NCBI GenBank assembly: GCA_964414595.1
Contig: CAYPXJ010000006.1
Coordinates: 1-62,913, forward strand
Source of the DNA: CAYPXJ01 sp964414595
Lineage (GTDB): Bacteria > Pseudomonadota > Alphaproteobacteria > Rickettsiales > CAIJLX01
Length of the DNA: 62,913 bases
Direction of reading: 5' to 3'
This document shows, piece after piece, positions 1-8,483 of this stretch (positions within the stretch are counted from its first letter, which is position 1; the number at the start of each line of letters is the position of its first letter). Below the pieces are notes generated by a model. It was not told the DNA's origin. It saw only the letters and a program-made list of their open reading frames with translations, and did no database searches. The position numbers and the translations under genes were made by a program.

Positions 1-759
1 CTTACTGCCCGCCAATACCTTAAGAGCTGCTTCTGTTGTACCGCCGGGACTGGTTACTTCTTCCCGCAACTGGGATAGGGGTTTATTGGAGCGTATCGCC
101 AGTTTTGCCGCACCAAGTGCCGTTTGCCGCACCAACAAATCTGCTTCCTCAGGTGTAAAACCGCTCGCGCGGGCCGCTTTGTCCAGCGCTTCAAGAAAAT
201 AGAATACATAAGCCGGGCCGCTGCCGGAAATAGCCGTCGCTTCATCCATATGCTTTTCCTGCTTTAGCCAAAGCACTTTACCCACGGCTTTAAACAGTTT
301 CTCAGCTATTTTTTTCTGCTTTTCCCGTGCAAAACGATTTGCCACTAAAACTGTCATTCCCTGCCCTACAGCGACCGGCAAATTCGGCATGGCGCGCACC
401 ATAGCCGTTTTTTCAGGCAGGATAGCTTCTAGGCTTTTCAGTGTTTTTCCAGCGGCAATCGAGATAATAAGCGCGCCCACCGAAAGCCGTTTTTCGAGCG
501 GCTTCACCGCGGCTTCGAGTTGCTGAGGCTTTACGGCAACAAACACGATATCGGGCAAATAGGTCTCTGCAAAATCAGACCCTTTTGCCACCACCTCCAC
601 CTTAAGGGAATTTGCGAGCGCGCTGCGTCGTTTGGCGTCGGGCTCCAAAATCGTTAGGCGCTTCGGTTTCAAACCTTTTTTCAACCAACCTTCTGCAAGT
701 GCGGCGCCCATATTCCCACCACCCAACAGCAAAATATTTGCCTTGCCGGTTTTGAGCAT
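1..759 (-). CDS. proC: Pyrroline-5-carboxylate reductase, C-terminus cut by window edge
   Basis: Reduces 1-pyrroline-5-carboxylate to proline with NAD(P)H in the cytosol, the last step of proline synthesis. The frame reads from ATG at 759 down to base 1 without a stop: 253 codons, so about 15-20 C-terminal residues lie outside the window. Visible are the N-terminal dinucleotide-binding loop GGGNMG near residues 9-14, the SGSGPAYVF segment near residue 175, and the family-typical EVTSPGGTTEAAL near the visible end. The ATG overlaps the stop of the upstream ubiK gene by one base (TAATG), which implies translational coupling. Family assignment is firm; only the end is missing. Confidence 0.93.
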   Translation of the reverse strand, partial: MLKTGKANILLLGGGNMGAALAEGWLKKGLKPKRLTILEPDAKRRSALANSLKVEVVAKGSDFAETYLPDIVFVAVKPQQLEAAVKPLEKRLSVGALIISIAAGKTLKSLEAILPEKTAMVRAMPNLPVAVGQGMTVLVANRFAREKQKKIAEKLFKAVGKVLWLKQEKHMDEATAISGSGPAYVFYFLEALDKAARASGFTPEEADLLVRQTALGAAKLAIRSNKPLSQLREEVTSPGGTTEAALKVLAGSK

Positions 760-1109
760 TATTTTTTCTTCGACTTGGATTTTGCTTTCGTCACAGGTTT
801 GGCGCTTTTAACAGCATTTTTGGCAGCCAGTTTCTTTTCAAGCTCTTCCACACGCGCGAGTGCTTTTACCGCCAATTCCTTGGTTGCCTCAAATTCATCC
901 CGCGTAACCATATCCATTTTCTGTAGTAACCGCTCGGTTGCCTGGCGAACTTGCGCTTCCAAATCTTGCCTAATTCCTGCAAACGCTGAAAACGCACCTT
1001 CCGTCATGCGCGCCATATCGTCGAAAAATTGCGCGGTCTGTTCCGTTTTGCCGGAAAATTTTTGTTCGAACGCGTCGCGTATTTTTTCTTTGGGGGATTT
1101 TTTAAACAT
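759..1109 (-). CDS. ubiK: UbiK/BMFP family accessory factor
   Basis: A small coiled-coil protein of the YqiC/UbiK (BMFP) family, 116 residues. In enterobacteria UbiK supports ubiquinone synthesis by binding UbiJ and membranes; that role is carried over by family, not shown here. The protein has an amphipathic N-terminal part with the FDDMARM segment, a helical C-terminal half ending in VEELEKKL (the family signature), and a lysine-rich tail. Two ATGs are adjacent (1112 and 1109). The Shine-Dalgarno AAGGAG is only about 3 bases from the first and 6 from the second, so I take 1109. It is coupled to proC downstream and divergent from lgt (about 60 bp). Confidence 0.8.
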   Translation of the reverse strand: MFKKSPKEKIRDAFEQKFSGKTEQTAQFFDDMARMTEGAFSAFAGIRQDLEAQVRQATERLLQKMDMVTRDEFEATKELAVKALARVEELEKKLAAKNAVKSAKPVTKAKSKSKKK

Positions 1110-1171
1110 CATTTTCTCCTTGCGACTGTGCTATCCCACCTATAGCTAGTTTTCCGTAAAGGCGCAAATAG

Positions 1172-1984
1172 ATGCTTACACTCGTTCTCGCTTATCCCGC
1201 TATCGACCCGGTATTGGTTGAAGTCGGCCCGCTGCAAATCCGCTGGTATTCGCTGGCGTATGTAGCCGGCATTCTTATGGGATGGTGGTATATTGGCTGG
1301 TTGGATCGAAAAAAACCGCATGCGCTTACGCAGCCGCTTTACGATGCGATTTTTATCTGGGCAGTTATCGGCGTAGTGGCAGGAGGGCGGTTGGGTTATG
1401 TATTTTTCTATAAATTCCTTTATTACGCTTTCAACCCCATAGAAATATTCTACATCTGGCAGGGGGGAATGTCGTTCCATGGCGGCATGCTCGGTATGAT
1501 TTTTGCCACCTATTTATGCTGCCGCCAGCATAAGGTATCTTTTTGGCCGGTGATGGACCTCGCCGCATGCGCCGCGCCGATGGGTCTATTCTTTGGCCGT
1601 ATTGCTAATTTTATTAATGGTGAGCTTTACGGGCGTGTAACGGATTCACCCTTAGGAATGGTATTTCCACATAGCGGCGATGGGCTACCGCGTCACCCTA
1701 GTCAGCTGTATGAGGCCGTTTTGGAAGGCCTGGTGCTGTTTCTTATTTTGCTTTTCTTCGCCAAAAAAACAGACGCACGTTACAAACCCCGCATGCTTTC
1801 CGGCATTTTTCTTTTGGGTTACGGCGCGGCACGCTTTGTAGTGGAATATTTCCGTGAGCCGGACGCCCATCTTGGTTTTATCGTTTCGCATTTCAGTATG
1901 GGTCAGCTGCTTTGCCTTCCGATGATATTTTACGGTGGTTATTTAGCATGGCAGGCGCATCATGCCGGCGCAAAACGCGCTTGA
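1172..1984 (+). CDS. lgt: Prolipoprotein diacylglyceryl transferase
   Basis: An inner-membrane enzyme that moves diacylglycerol from phosphatidylglycerol to the lipobox cysteine of prolipoproteins, the first step of lipoprotein maturation. At 270 residues it has the family length, with about seven hydrophobic segments. The HGG motif contains His103 and the Lgt signature GRIANFINGE spans 142-151 with Arg143; the numbering of both essential residues agrees with the E. coli enzyme. It opens a tight plus-strand run, and its 3' end overlaps the following methyltransferase by 23 bp in another frame, which suggests coupled translation. Confidence 0.97.
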   Translation: MLTLVLAYPAIDPVLVEVGPLQIRWYSLAYVAGILMGWWYIGWLDRKKPHALTQPLYDAIFIWAVIGVVAGGRLGYVFFYKFLYYAFNPIEIFYIWQGGMSFHGGMLGMIFATYLCCRQHKVSFWPVMDLAACAAPMGLFFGRIANFINGELYGRVTDSPLGMVFPHSGDGLPRHPSQLYEAVLEGLVLFLILLFFAKKTDARYKPRMLSGIFLLGYGAARFVVEYFREPDAHLGFIVSHFSMGQLLCLPMIFYGGYLAWQAHHAGAKRA

Positions 1985-3041
1985 AGCGCATATAAAAAAG
2001 CTCATTCGCGCGCACGGTCCGATTACCGTTGCGCATTTTATGGAGTTAGCGCTCACGCATCCTGAGTACGGTTATTACGCCCGTCGTGACCCACTGGGCG
2101 CACAGGGTGACTTCACTACGGCACCGGAAATTTCGCAATTATTTGGTGAAATGGTTGGCGTTTGTTTCGCGGATTATTGGCTCAAACTCGGTGCGCCTTC
2201 ATCATTTCACCTTGTAGAGCTTGGACCGGGGCGCGGCACTCTGATGGCCGATATTTTGCACGCTACTCAGCATATTCCAGGTTTTCATACCGCCATGCGC
2301 CTGCACCTGGTGGAGGTAAATGAAACTTTACGCACAGCACAACGGAAGCTTCTCACGCACCCTGCTATCACCTGGCATTCGCATTTTGAGTCTATCCTGT
2401 GTGATGCGCCTATTTTCGTTATTGCCAATGAATTTTTTGATGCACTACCCATTCATCAGTGTGTTTACACGGAGCGGGGTTGGCGCGAGCGTATGGTGGC
2501 GCTGGAGAATGATTCGCTACGTTTTGCATTGGCGCCTGCGGCTACGCCTATCAACAATCTTTTGGAAGAATCAGCGCCGATAGGCGGCGTGCGTGAAATT
2601 TCACCGTCCTCGCTTTCGGCGATAAATGCCATAAGTAAGGCTATCGCCACAAAAGGCGGTTTAGCCCTAATCATCGATTATGGTTACACTGAGCACGCTG
2701 CCTATCGTGATACGTTGCAAGCGCTTAAATCACATCGTTATCACCCTATTCTGGAAACCATAGGCGAAGCGGATCTCACCGCGCATGTGGATTTTGCAGC
2801 TTTAAGTGAAGCGGCATCGGCGCACTGCCCTGTTTGGCCAGTTGCAACGCAGGGTCATTTTTTAACTACACTCGGTATTCGTCTACGCGCGGAAAAATTA
2901 GCTACGCAAGCAAGCGAAGAACAACGTAAAGCGCTACAGGCCGCACTTCACCGCTTGCTAGACCCTTCGCAGATGGGTACTTTATTCAAAGTTCTCTCCT
3001 TTTCGCAAAAACAAATAGCTCCCGCTTATGTCGAAACCTAA
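1962..3041 (+). CDS. Class I SAM-dependent methyltransferase, NDUFAF7/MidA family
   Basis: A 359-residue protein of the COG1565 family, whose mitochondrial member NDUFAF7 dimethylates an arginine of complex I subunit NDUFS2. N-terminal motifs include HPEYGYYARRDPLGAQGDFTT (first 20 residues or so of that block), followed by the SAM-binding loop LVELGPGRGTLMAD near residue 85 and the ANEFFDALPI motif near 150; all are family hallmarks. It starts inside the end of lgt (23 bp overlap) and overlaps pgeF by 14 bp at its own end. A role in complex I assembly is inference from the family; no complex I genes lie in the window. Confidence 0.9.
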   Translation: MPAQNALEAHIKKLIRAHGPITVAHFMELALTHPEYGYYARRDPLGAQGDFTTAPEISQLFGEMVGVCFADYWLKLGAPSSFHLVELGPGRGTLMADILHATQHIPGFHTAMRLHLVEVNETLRTAQRKLLTHPAITWHSHFESILCDAPIFVIANEFFDALPIHQCVYTERGWRERMVALENDSLRFALAPAATPINNLLEESAPIGGVREISPSSLSAINAISKAIATKGGLALIIDYGYTEHAAYRDTLQALKSHRYHPILETIGEADLTAHVDFAALSEAASAHCPVWPVATQGHFLTTLGIRLRAEKLATQASEEQRKALQAALHRLLDPSQMGTLFKVLSFSQKQIAPAYVET

Positions 3042-3804
3042 ATATTTCACGCATCCTGATTTCGCGCATCCGCATATCGAGCATGCCTTTTTTTCTCGGT
3101 TAGGCGGTGTATCAGAGGGAGATCTCGCTTCGCTTAATTGCGGCAGCTCTTTTGATAGCAAAGAAAATATTAGCGAAAATCGCCGGCTCGCATTAGCTTC
3201 TTTGCCGGATACGCCCAAAGCGCTTTGCCTGCTTCGTCAAACACACTCCGATATCTGCCATACCATCTCTTCCGCCATCGCACCACAAAGCTTAGAAGGC
3301 GATGCAATGGTCACGCGTGAGCCTGGTATCGCCCTTGGTATTTTAACGGCGGATTGCACGCCGGTACTCGCTTATGATGTTAAGGCTGGTGTCATTGGTT
3401 GCGCTCATGCGGGTTGGAAAGGTGCTATTGGGGGCATCACGGAAGCCATGCTCACTTCGATGGAAAAGCTCGGCGCACGAAAAGAACATATTTATGCCAT
3501 TATCGGGCCTACTATTCGCCAGGCCTCCTATGAAGTGGGACAGGAGTTTCTGGATCGTTTTCTGGCAGAAAGCGAATCAAATGAGCAGTTTTTTGTGCCT
3601 TCGCATCGGGCAAACCATTATCGCTTTAATTTGCCCGGTTATGTAAAATTACGCCTGCGTCGCGGCGGCCTTAAACATATTCACGATATGGGTTTCGATA
3701 CCTGTGCAGACGAAGTGCATTTTTTCAGCTATCGTCACACCACGCTGGCAGGTAAAAAAGCGTTCGGAAATTTATTATCGCTGATTATGCTAAAAACGGC
3801 ATGA
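3028..3804 (+). CDS. pgeF: Peptidoglycan editing factor / multicopper-type purine hydrolase (YfiH family)
   Basis: A 258-residue member of the YfiH/DUF152 family. E. coli PgeF removes wrongly incorporated L-Ser from UDP-MurNAc tripeptide, and other members show laccase or purine nucleoside activity. The metal triad expected for the family is visible: His73 in RQTHSD, Cys110 in LTADCTPV and His127 in GCAHAGWKG. The start lies 14 bp inside the methyltransferase gene. About 40 bp follow before rpe, and these contain an inverted repeat (see separate entry). It acts in the cytosol on cell-wall precursors. Confidence 0.93.
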   Translation: MSKPKYFTHPDFAHPHIEHAFFSRLGGVSEGDLASLNCGSSFDSKENISENRRLALASLPDTPKALCLLRQTHSDICHTISSAIAPQSLEGDAMVTREPGIALGILTADCTPVLAYDVKAGVIGCAHAGWKGAIGGITEAMLTSMEKLGARKEHIYAIIGPTIRQASYEVGQEFLDRFLAESESNEQFFVPSHRANHYRFNLPGYVKLRLRRGGLKHIHDMGFDTCADEVHFFSYRHTTLAGKKAFGNLLSLIMLKTA

Positions 3805-3840
3805 AGCCTTGAGCCGCGGGCGAAAACTTGCTACAAGGCT
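3805..3840 (+). promoter_or_regulatory. Inverted repeat covering the rpe ribosome-binding site
   Basis: AGCCTTG (3805-3811) and CAAGGCT (3834-3840) are perfect 7-bp complements separated by 22 bases. The right arm holds AAGG, the only Shine-Dalgarno-like bases upstream of the rpe ATG at 3844. In mRNA this stem would hide the ribosome-binding site, so it could tune rpe translation within the operon. It has no T-run, so it is not a normal intrinsic terminator. Confidence 0.45.
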
Positions 3841-3843
3841 CCT

Positions 3844-4512
3844 ATGCCCAAATCAACCATCAAAATTGCACCCTCGATTCTCTCCGCGGACTTTGCGCGT
3901 CTGGGCGAAGAGGTTGCGTTGGTGGATAAGGCGGGAGCGGATTATATTCACGTTGATGTGATGGATGGCCATTTTGTACCGAACCTGACTATCGGCCCAG
4001 AAGTAGTGAAAGCGCTTCGCCCACATACCAAAAAAACGCTCGATGTGCATTTGATGGTTACCAATCCGGATAGCCTAATTCCGGATTTTGCAAAGGCGGG
4101 AGCGGATATTATTACCGTGCATCAGGAAGCCAGTGTGCATCTGCACCGAACCGTGCAGCTCATTAAATCCCATGGGAAGAAGGCTGGCGTTTCTATTGTT
4201 CCTACTACACGTCCTGAAGCGATTGAATTCATTTTGCCTGAAATAGATCTGGTGTTGATAATGTCGGTCAATCCCGGCTTTGGCGGGCAAAGCTATATTG
4301 AGAGCAGCACCCAAAAAATCGCGCGCGTACGTGCGATGCTCGATGCGATACATTCAAACGCCGATCTCGAAGTCGATGGCGGTATAAAACCGGGAACTGC
4401 TGCGAAAGCTATCAATGCAGGTGCTAATGTGCTGGTTGCAGGTTCGGCTGTATTTGGCGCAGGAAATTACCAAGAAAAAATTGCAGCTCTGCGAAACGAT
4501 GTCATACGTTGA
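3844..4512 (+). CDS. rpe: Ribulose-phosphate 3-epimerase
   Basis: Interconverts ribulose-5-phosphate and xylulose-5-phosphate in the pentose phosphate pathway. The protein has 222 residues, the usual length. The TIM-barrel motifs are intact: SILSADFARLG near 11-21, HVDVMDGHFVPN at 36-47 with His36 and Asp38 as metal ligands, DVHLMV near 67-72, MSVNPGFGGQ near 140, and LEVDGGI near 175 with the catalytic Asp. Its 3' end overlaps the next gene by 14 bp (that gene's ATG is at 4499). Cytosolic and housekeeping. Confidence 0.97.
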   Translation: MPKSTIKIAPSILSADFARLGEEVALVDKAGADYIHVDVMDGHFVPNLTIGPEVVKALRPHTKKTLDVHLMVTNPDSLIPDFAKAGADIITVHQEASVHLHRTVQLIKSHGKKAGVSIVPTTRPEAIEFILPEIDLVLIMSVNPGFGGQSYIESSTQKIARVRAMLDAIHSNADLEVDGGIKPGTAAKAINAGANVLVAGSAVFGAGNYQEKIAALRNDVIR

Positions 4513-5233
4513 ACCAAAACCTTCGTCTGAAAATCATGATAAAACGGAATCGCTTACCGCTTCCGCCGCGCCCGAAGAAATAACCGAAACCGTACAAAAA
4601 CCTGAAACAGATTCGCTAGAGGAAATTCGCCACGCAACGTCTCGCATGCTGAACCGCATCGTGGAACGTCACACGGCTGACCGCATTACCATTGGCGATT
4701 TGATGCTCGCCATGCACGAACGTGGGTTCGGCATTTTTTTGATAATTTTTGGCATTCCAAATTGCATTCCGGTTCCTGCACCACCAGGGTACAGCACCAT
4801 TACCTCCGTGCCTTTGTTTTTTATCGCGGTACAAATGATGCTCGGTATGCAAACACCTTGGCTGCCCAAATGGCTGAAAGAACGCTCGATTGAACGTTCT
4901 ACAGTGGCATTACTGGTCACGAAAGCTACACCTTACATCCGCAAAGTCGAAATGCTCATGCATGCGCGCATGCCAGCTTTTACATCCAGTGCGAGTGAAA
5001 AAATCATTGGTATTGTAATGTTTGCTTGCGCGCTTTCGATTCTACTGCCGATACCGCTTTCCAATATTGTGCCTTCCTACGGCATTCTGATTATGGGCCT
5101 TGGTCTTGTCAGCCGCGATGGGCTTGTCGTTTTGATAGGTAAACTGGTTGGCTTTTTCGGCTGCCTCTTTACCCTGTTTATTGTAATTTTGGGTGAAAAA
5201 GCCGTCAGCGCTTTTCTGAATGCGTATTTTTAA
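4499..5233 (+). CDS. ExoD family exopolysaccharide-synthesis protein
   Basis: A membrane protein of 244 residues from the ATG at 4499 (a longer in-frame start at 4415 would lie deep inside rpe and is not preferred). It belongs to the ExoD family, first known from Sinorhizobium meliloti exopolysaccharide and alkali-sensitivity mutants; the biochemical role is unknown. A charged N-terminal tail of about 60 residues is followed by the conserved stretch ERHTADRITIGDLM and FGIFLIIFGIPNCIPVPAPPG (partial), then hydrophobic segments near residues 170-190, 195-215 and 220-240. It sits in a tight run with rpe and comF (2 bp to comF). Confidence 0.8.
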   Translation: MSYVEPKPSSENHDKTESLTASAAPEEITETVQKPETDSLEEIRHATSRMLNRIVERHTADRITIGDLMLAMHERGFGIFLIIFGIPNCIPVPAPPGYSTITSVPLFFIAVQMMLGMQTPWLPKWLKERSIERSTVALLVTKATPYIRKVEMLMHARMPAFTSSASEKIIGIVMFACALSILLPIPLSNIVPSYGILIMGLGLVSRDGLVVLIGKLVGFFGCLFTLFIVILGEKAVSAFLNAYF

Positions 5234-5235
5234 GT

Positions 5236-6009
5236 ATGTCGCTTACCAGCACATACACACCCCGCCTTCATCAACGTATTCTGGATATTCTTTTGCCCGC
5301 ACGCTGTATTTCCTGTGCGGCCTTGGTTGCGGAGAACGGCACGGTTTGTAGCGTCTGCTGGAATAAGCTTACTTTTATTACTGATCCTGTGTGTCGCATG
5401 TGCGGCCTTCCATTCGATTTTAAAATCGAGGGCGAGGCGCTATGTGGCGCTTGTACCGCGCGTCCGCCTAAATTTACCCGGGCGCGTGCAGCACTATGCT
5501 ACGACGAACATACACACCCGCTCATTACGCATTTCAAATACCATGATCGTTTGCATTATAAAAATTTGCTCGCCACGTGGATGTTACAGGCAGGCGAAGC
5601 ATTATTAAAACAAGCTGATATGCTTGTGCCCGTTCCATTGCATCGTATTCGTCTATTCCAGCGCCGTTACAATCAATCCGCTATTCTGGCTTATGCGCTT
5701 CAAAATATGTGGCGCGCGCGCAGCGGCATGACATTACCCGTGCGAACCGATATTCTCATTCGATCGAAACATACACCCCCGCAAGCAACACTCACACGCA
5801 TCCAACGCCGTAAAAATGTGCGCGGGGCTTTTATAACATCGCCTGCGAAGAAACATATGCTTGAGAATAAACGTATTTTGCTTATCGATGATGTGATGAC
5901 CACGCATGCTACGGCTGATGCTTGTGCCGCCGCACTTCGCCGCGCTGGCGCAGAAGAGGTTATGGTGCTTACGCTCGCTCGCACACGCCCAGAGGAAAAT
6001 ATGGTATGA
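5236..6009 (+). CDS. comF: ComF family phosphoribosyltransferase-like protein
   Basis: A 257-residue ComF/GntX-type protein. The N-terminal double zinc ribbon has cysteines at 24, 27, 38, 41 and 53, 56, 70, 73. The C-terminal type I phosphoribosyltransferase domain has the PRPP-binding motif RILLIDDVMTTHATA near residue 215. In competent bacteria ComF is needed for DNA uptake; dprA is also present in this window (26 kb scale), but no DNA-uptake machine is seen. Its stop overlaps the start of the next gene (ATGA). Confidence 0.9.
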   Translation: MSLTSTYTPRLHQRILDILLPARCISCAALVAENGTVCSVCWNKLTFITDPVCRMCGLPFDFKIEGEALCGACTARPPKFTRARAALCYDEHTHPLITHFKYHDRLHYKNLLATWMLQAGEALLKQADMLVPVPLHRIRLFQRRYNQSAILAYALQNMWRARSGMTLPVRTDILIRSKHTPPQATLTRIQRRKNVRGAFITSPAKKHMLENKRILLIDDVMTTHATADACAAALRRAGAEEVMVLTLARTRPEENMV

Positions 6010-6824
6010 AGCCTTTTACCGCTGCTTGTATACAGCTCACGATTCGCAACCGCTTCGATGAGAATTTGGCGCGTGTAACGCAGCTAACGCTGCAAGCTGC
6101 CGAAGAAGGCGCGCACTTTATTACCTTGCCGGAAAACATTCTTTATATGTCTTCCGCGTTTGCTGAGATGTTGAAAGCACCGCTCCAAACTTATGCTGAT
6201 GAGATGCTGGCTGCATTACAGGCGATTGCAAAAAAGCACAACATTTGGATTTTGATTGGTTCATTACCAATCCCTCACGGCAAAAAATTCTGGAACCGTT
6301 CTCACCTCATTAATCATGAAGGCAAGTTGGTCAGCATTTATGATAAAATTCATCTCTGTGATATCACATTGCCAGGCGGTCAAAGCCTGAAGGAATCAGA
6401 GCGCTACGAGTCTGGCGCGCAGGCCGTGGTGGCAGATTTGCCCTGGTGTAAACTTGGGCTCACTATTTGTTACGATGTACGTTTCCCGCAATTATACCGA
6501 GAGCTTGCTGTAGCGGGTGCCTCTATGTTCGCCGTGCCTTCTGCATTCACGAAGCCTACCGGCGAAGCACATTGGCATGTGTTATTGCGGGCACGCGCGA
6601 TCGAAAATGGTTGCTTTGTGATTGCACCCGCTCAGGTCGGCGAATTTGCGCCCAAGCGCTTCACATACGGACACTCACTTATTGTTAATCCTTGGGGCGA
6701 AGTGCTAGCCGATGGCGGTGATGCGGAAGGTATCATTCTTAGTGCTATTGATGTGGCCCAGGTACAAGAAGCGCGGGCGAAAATTCCCTCCCTTTCGCAT
6801 AGCCGAAATTTTAAAAAGGCGTAA
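6006..6824 (+). CDS. Carbon-nitrogen hydrolase (nitrilase superfamily, Nit1-like amidase)
   Basis: A 272-residue nitrilase-superfamily enzyme with the catalytic triad Glu43 (LPENI), Lys114 (YDKIHLCD) and Cys155 (TICYDVRF). The overall pattern, including ETNRSHLINHEGKLVS-like and PSAFTKPTGEAHW segments, resembles Nit1/deaminated glutathione amidase, which hydrolyses the amide of deaminated glutathione. The exact substrate is inferred. The chosen ATG at 6006 overlaps the comF stop by 4 bases; an earlier in-frame ATG would sit well inside comF. The stop is directly adjacent to the stop of the convergent gene, leaving no room for a separate terminator. Confidence 0.87.
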   Translation: MKPFTAACIQLTIRNRFDENLARVTQLTLQAAEEGAHFITLPENILYMSSAFAEMLKAPLQTYADEMLAALQAIAKKHNIWILIGSLPIPHGKKFWNRSHLINHEGKLVSIYDKIHLCDITLPGGQSLKESERYESGAQAVVADLPWCKLGLTICYDVRFPQLYRELAVAGASMFAVPSAFTKPTGEAHWHVLLRARAIENGCFVIAPAQVGEFAPKRFTYGHSLIVNPWGEVLADGGDAEGIILSAIDVAQVQEARAKIPSLSHSRNFKKA

Positions 6825-8465
6825 TTATTTTCCTTCCGGCGGTAGTTCGGCTGGCAATTTATGCTCACGCGGCAAACGGTATTCCGGTTTTAGTTCATAA
6901 TAAACAAAGGTGAGATCTTCTGAATGTCCCCGTACAATATATTCCAAAGGTTCACGCCGTTGCACATAAAACTTGGTAAAATCCGGATGGTGAATAATTT
7001 GTTGATCAGAAATATAAGCACCTAAAGGAATCGCTTCGACACCTCCGCCAAGTATAAGATAGTCAGGCCTGCGATTGATCACGTAAATTCCATCTCCTTT
7101 ACGGTGACCCAGTGCCATGCGGTTAAGCTGAATGTTTTGCTGCTTATAGAGTTCCATGTTTTCCACAACTTTCACGCGCGCGATATGCTTGTCATTCAGT
7201 CCCAGTAAATCAAGATAATAATAATCCGGCGTCATGTACGGAATCAGGCCCGCCATGTTGATTCCGATTAGGCTTCCTTTAGGCCAATTTTCATTAATAT
7301 AACTAGCCATACTGCGCCAAGATTGCAGACCATATTTTACGCTCATTGGTATGTAATAGGCGAACTGTACGATTGAAAAAAAGATGACAACGCTCATCAC
7401 TAAAATTTGTGCTTTTAGCTCCTTTAAATTTACGTGCTCAGAAAAAACACGCACGCAGAAAACAGCAACTAGTGGCAAAACAGGAACCAAAAAACGGGAT
7501 TCCCCCATCCAGTCTCCTCCCGCATAAATCACGTAAGCTGTAAATGTAAAGATAATGGTAAACAAGCACGCATTACCCCATGGATACTTGCGGCTTACAA
7601 AGGCAAAAGGCGCCAGCAGTAAAAAATAAAATCCAATATAGGGGGGCGCTTTTAGATATTCCCAGACATACGCAATACCGCTGTGCAAATTCATTTCTAC
7701 CGGCAAATCCGTTAGCTTTGCATAGTACGTGTTCGGCAACCATTCACCGTAATAACTATACCGCCAGACATAATACGCCGCGCTTAATACAAACCACAAA
7801 GCAACCGCTATGATGATTTCTCTAAAGCGTTTATCAGAGATATTTTTTTGCACTATTGTCTGTAAACAACAAAAGCCAAAACACATAACGGCAAAAATGG
7901 GGGCTTCTGGCCTTGTGTAACCTGCAAGTGCGAAAAAGAATGCCGCACTCAAAAGAATTTTTTTATTCACTTGTTTGTTTTCAAGAAAATAAAGCGCACA
8001 GGATACAGCAATAAAATTCAGGCCCGTAAAAATAGCCGTCTCTAATCCACTAAGCGCCCATAAAATAAATGGGTAGGAGGTTGCGATAAGCGTTAAAGCC
8101 GTCACGATCAACGTCCATTTGTCGGAACGTTGATAGAAAAAGTAATGTAAATAAACGCAGAGTGCGATGAGCGTTATAAAATAACCCGAGAGACTAATCA
8201 CTCTTTGGGCAATGACCATGTCAAAACCCAAAAAGCCCGTAAACGCCGTGAGAAGAACCATTAGAAAGCTTGTATAACCTTCAACACGCTCACCCGGATT
8301 AAACACTATACCATCGCCCCGCAACCAGTTCTGTGCATAGCGTAAGGTGATGAAGGCGTCGTCTTCAACAAAGCCAAAATAATGGATAAGCATGTAAAGC
8401 GCCATTAGGGCAGCGAGTGCTGCAAAAGCCAATGACCATCGCTCGGATAAATTTAATTTTAGCAT
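6825..8465 (-). CDS. Polytopic GT-C-like membrane protein, probable glycosyltransferase
   Basis: 546 residues with roughly ten or more hydrophobic segments. Near the N-terminus (about 33-70) is an acidic motif DDAFITLRYAQN followed by GDGIVFNPGERVEGYTS. This pattern is shared with the AftB-like class of membrane proteins, which use polyprenyl-phosphate sugars; the DD pair is the likely metal/donor site in the first extracytoplasmic loop. The C-terminal 150 residues are soluble and presumably periplasmic. Donor and acceptor sugar are unknown. Base composition looks more AT-rich than its neighbours, a hint of transfer. It lies 18 bp downstream of the ydiJ-type gene on the same strand. Confidence 0.65.
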   Translation of the reverse strand: MLKLNLSERWSLAFAALAALMALYMLIHYFGFVEDDAFITLRYAQNWLRGDGIVFNPGERVEGYTSFLMVLLTAFTGFLGFDMVIAQRVISLSGYFITLIALCVYLHYFFYQRSDKWTLIVTALTLIATSYPFILWALSGLETAIFTGLNFIAVSCALYFLENKQVNKKILLSAAFFFALAGYTRPEAPIFAVMCFGFCCLQTIVQKNISDKRFREIIIAVALWFVLSAAYYVWRYSYYGEWLPNTYYAKLTDLPVEMNLHSGIAYVWEYLKAPPYIGFYFLLLAPFAFVSRKYPWGNACLFTIIFTFTAYVIYAGGDWMGESRFLVPVLPLVAVFCVRVFSEHVNLKELKAQILVMSVVIFFSIVQFAYYIPMSVKYGLQSWRSMASYINENWPKGSLIGINMAGLIPYMTPDYYYLDLLGLNDKHIARVKVVENMELYKQQNIQLNRMALGHRKGDGIYVINRRPDYLILGGGVEAIPLGAYISDQQIIHHPDFTKFYVQRREPLEYIVRGHSEDLTFVYYELKPEYRLPREHKLPAELPPEGK

Positions 8466-8483
8466 TTTTCTCTCTTGGGAATA

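Noticed and set aside
4415..4498. Longer N-terminus for the ExoD protein
   Set aside because: This part lies inside rpe in another frame and matches nothing; ATG 4499 gives the family start.
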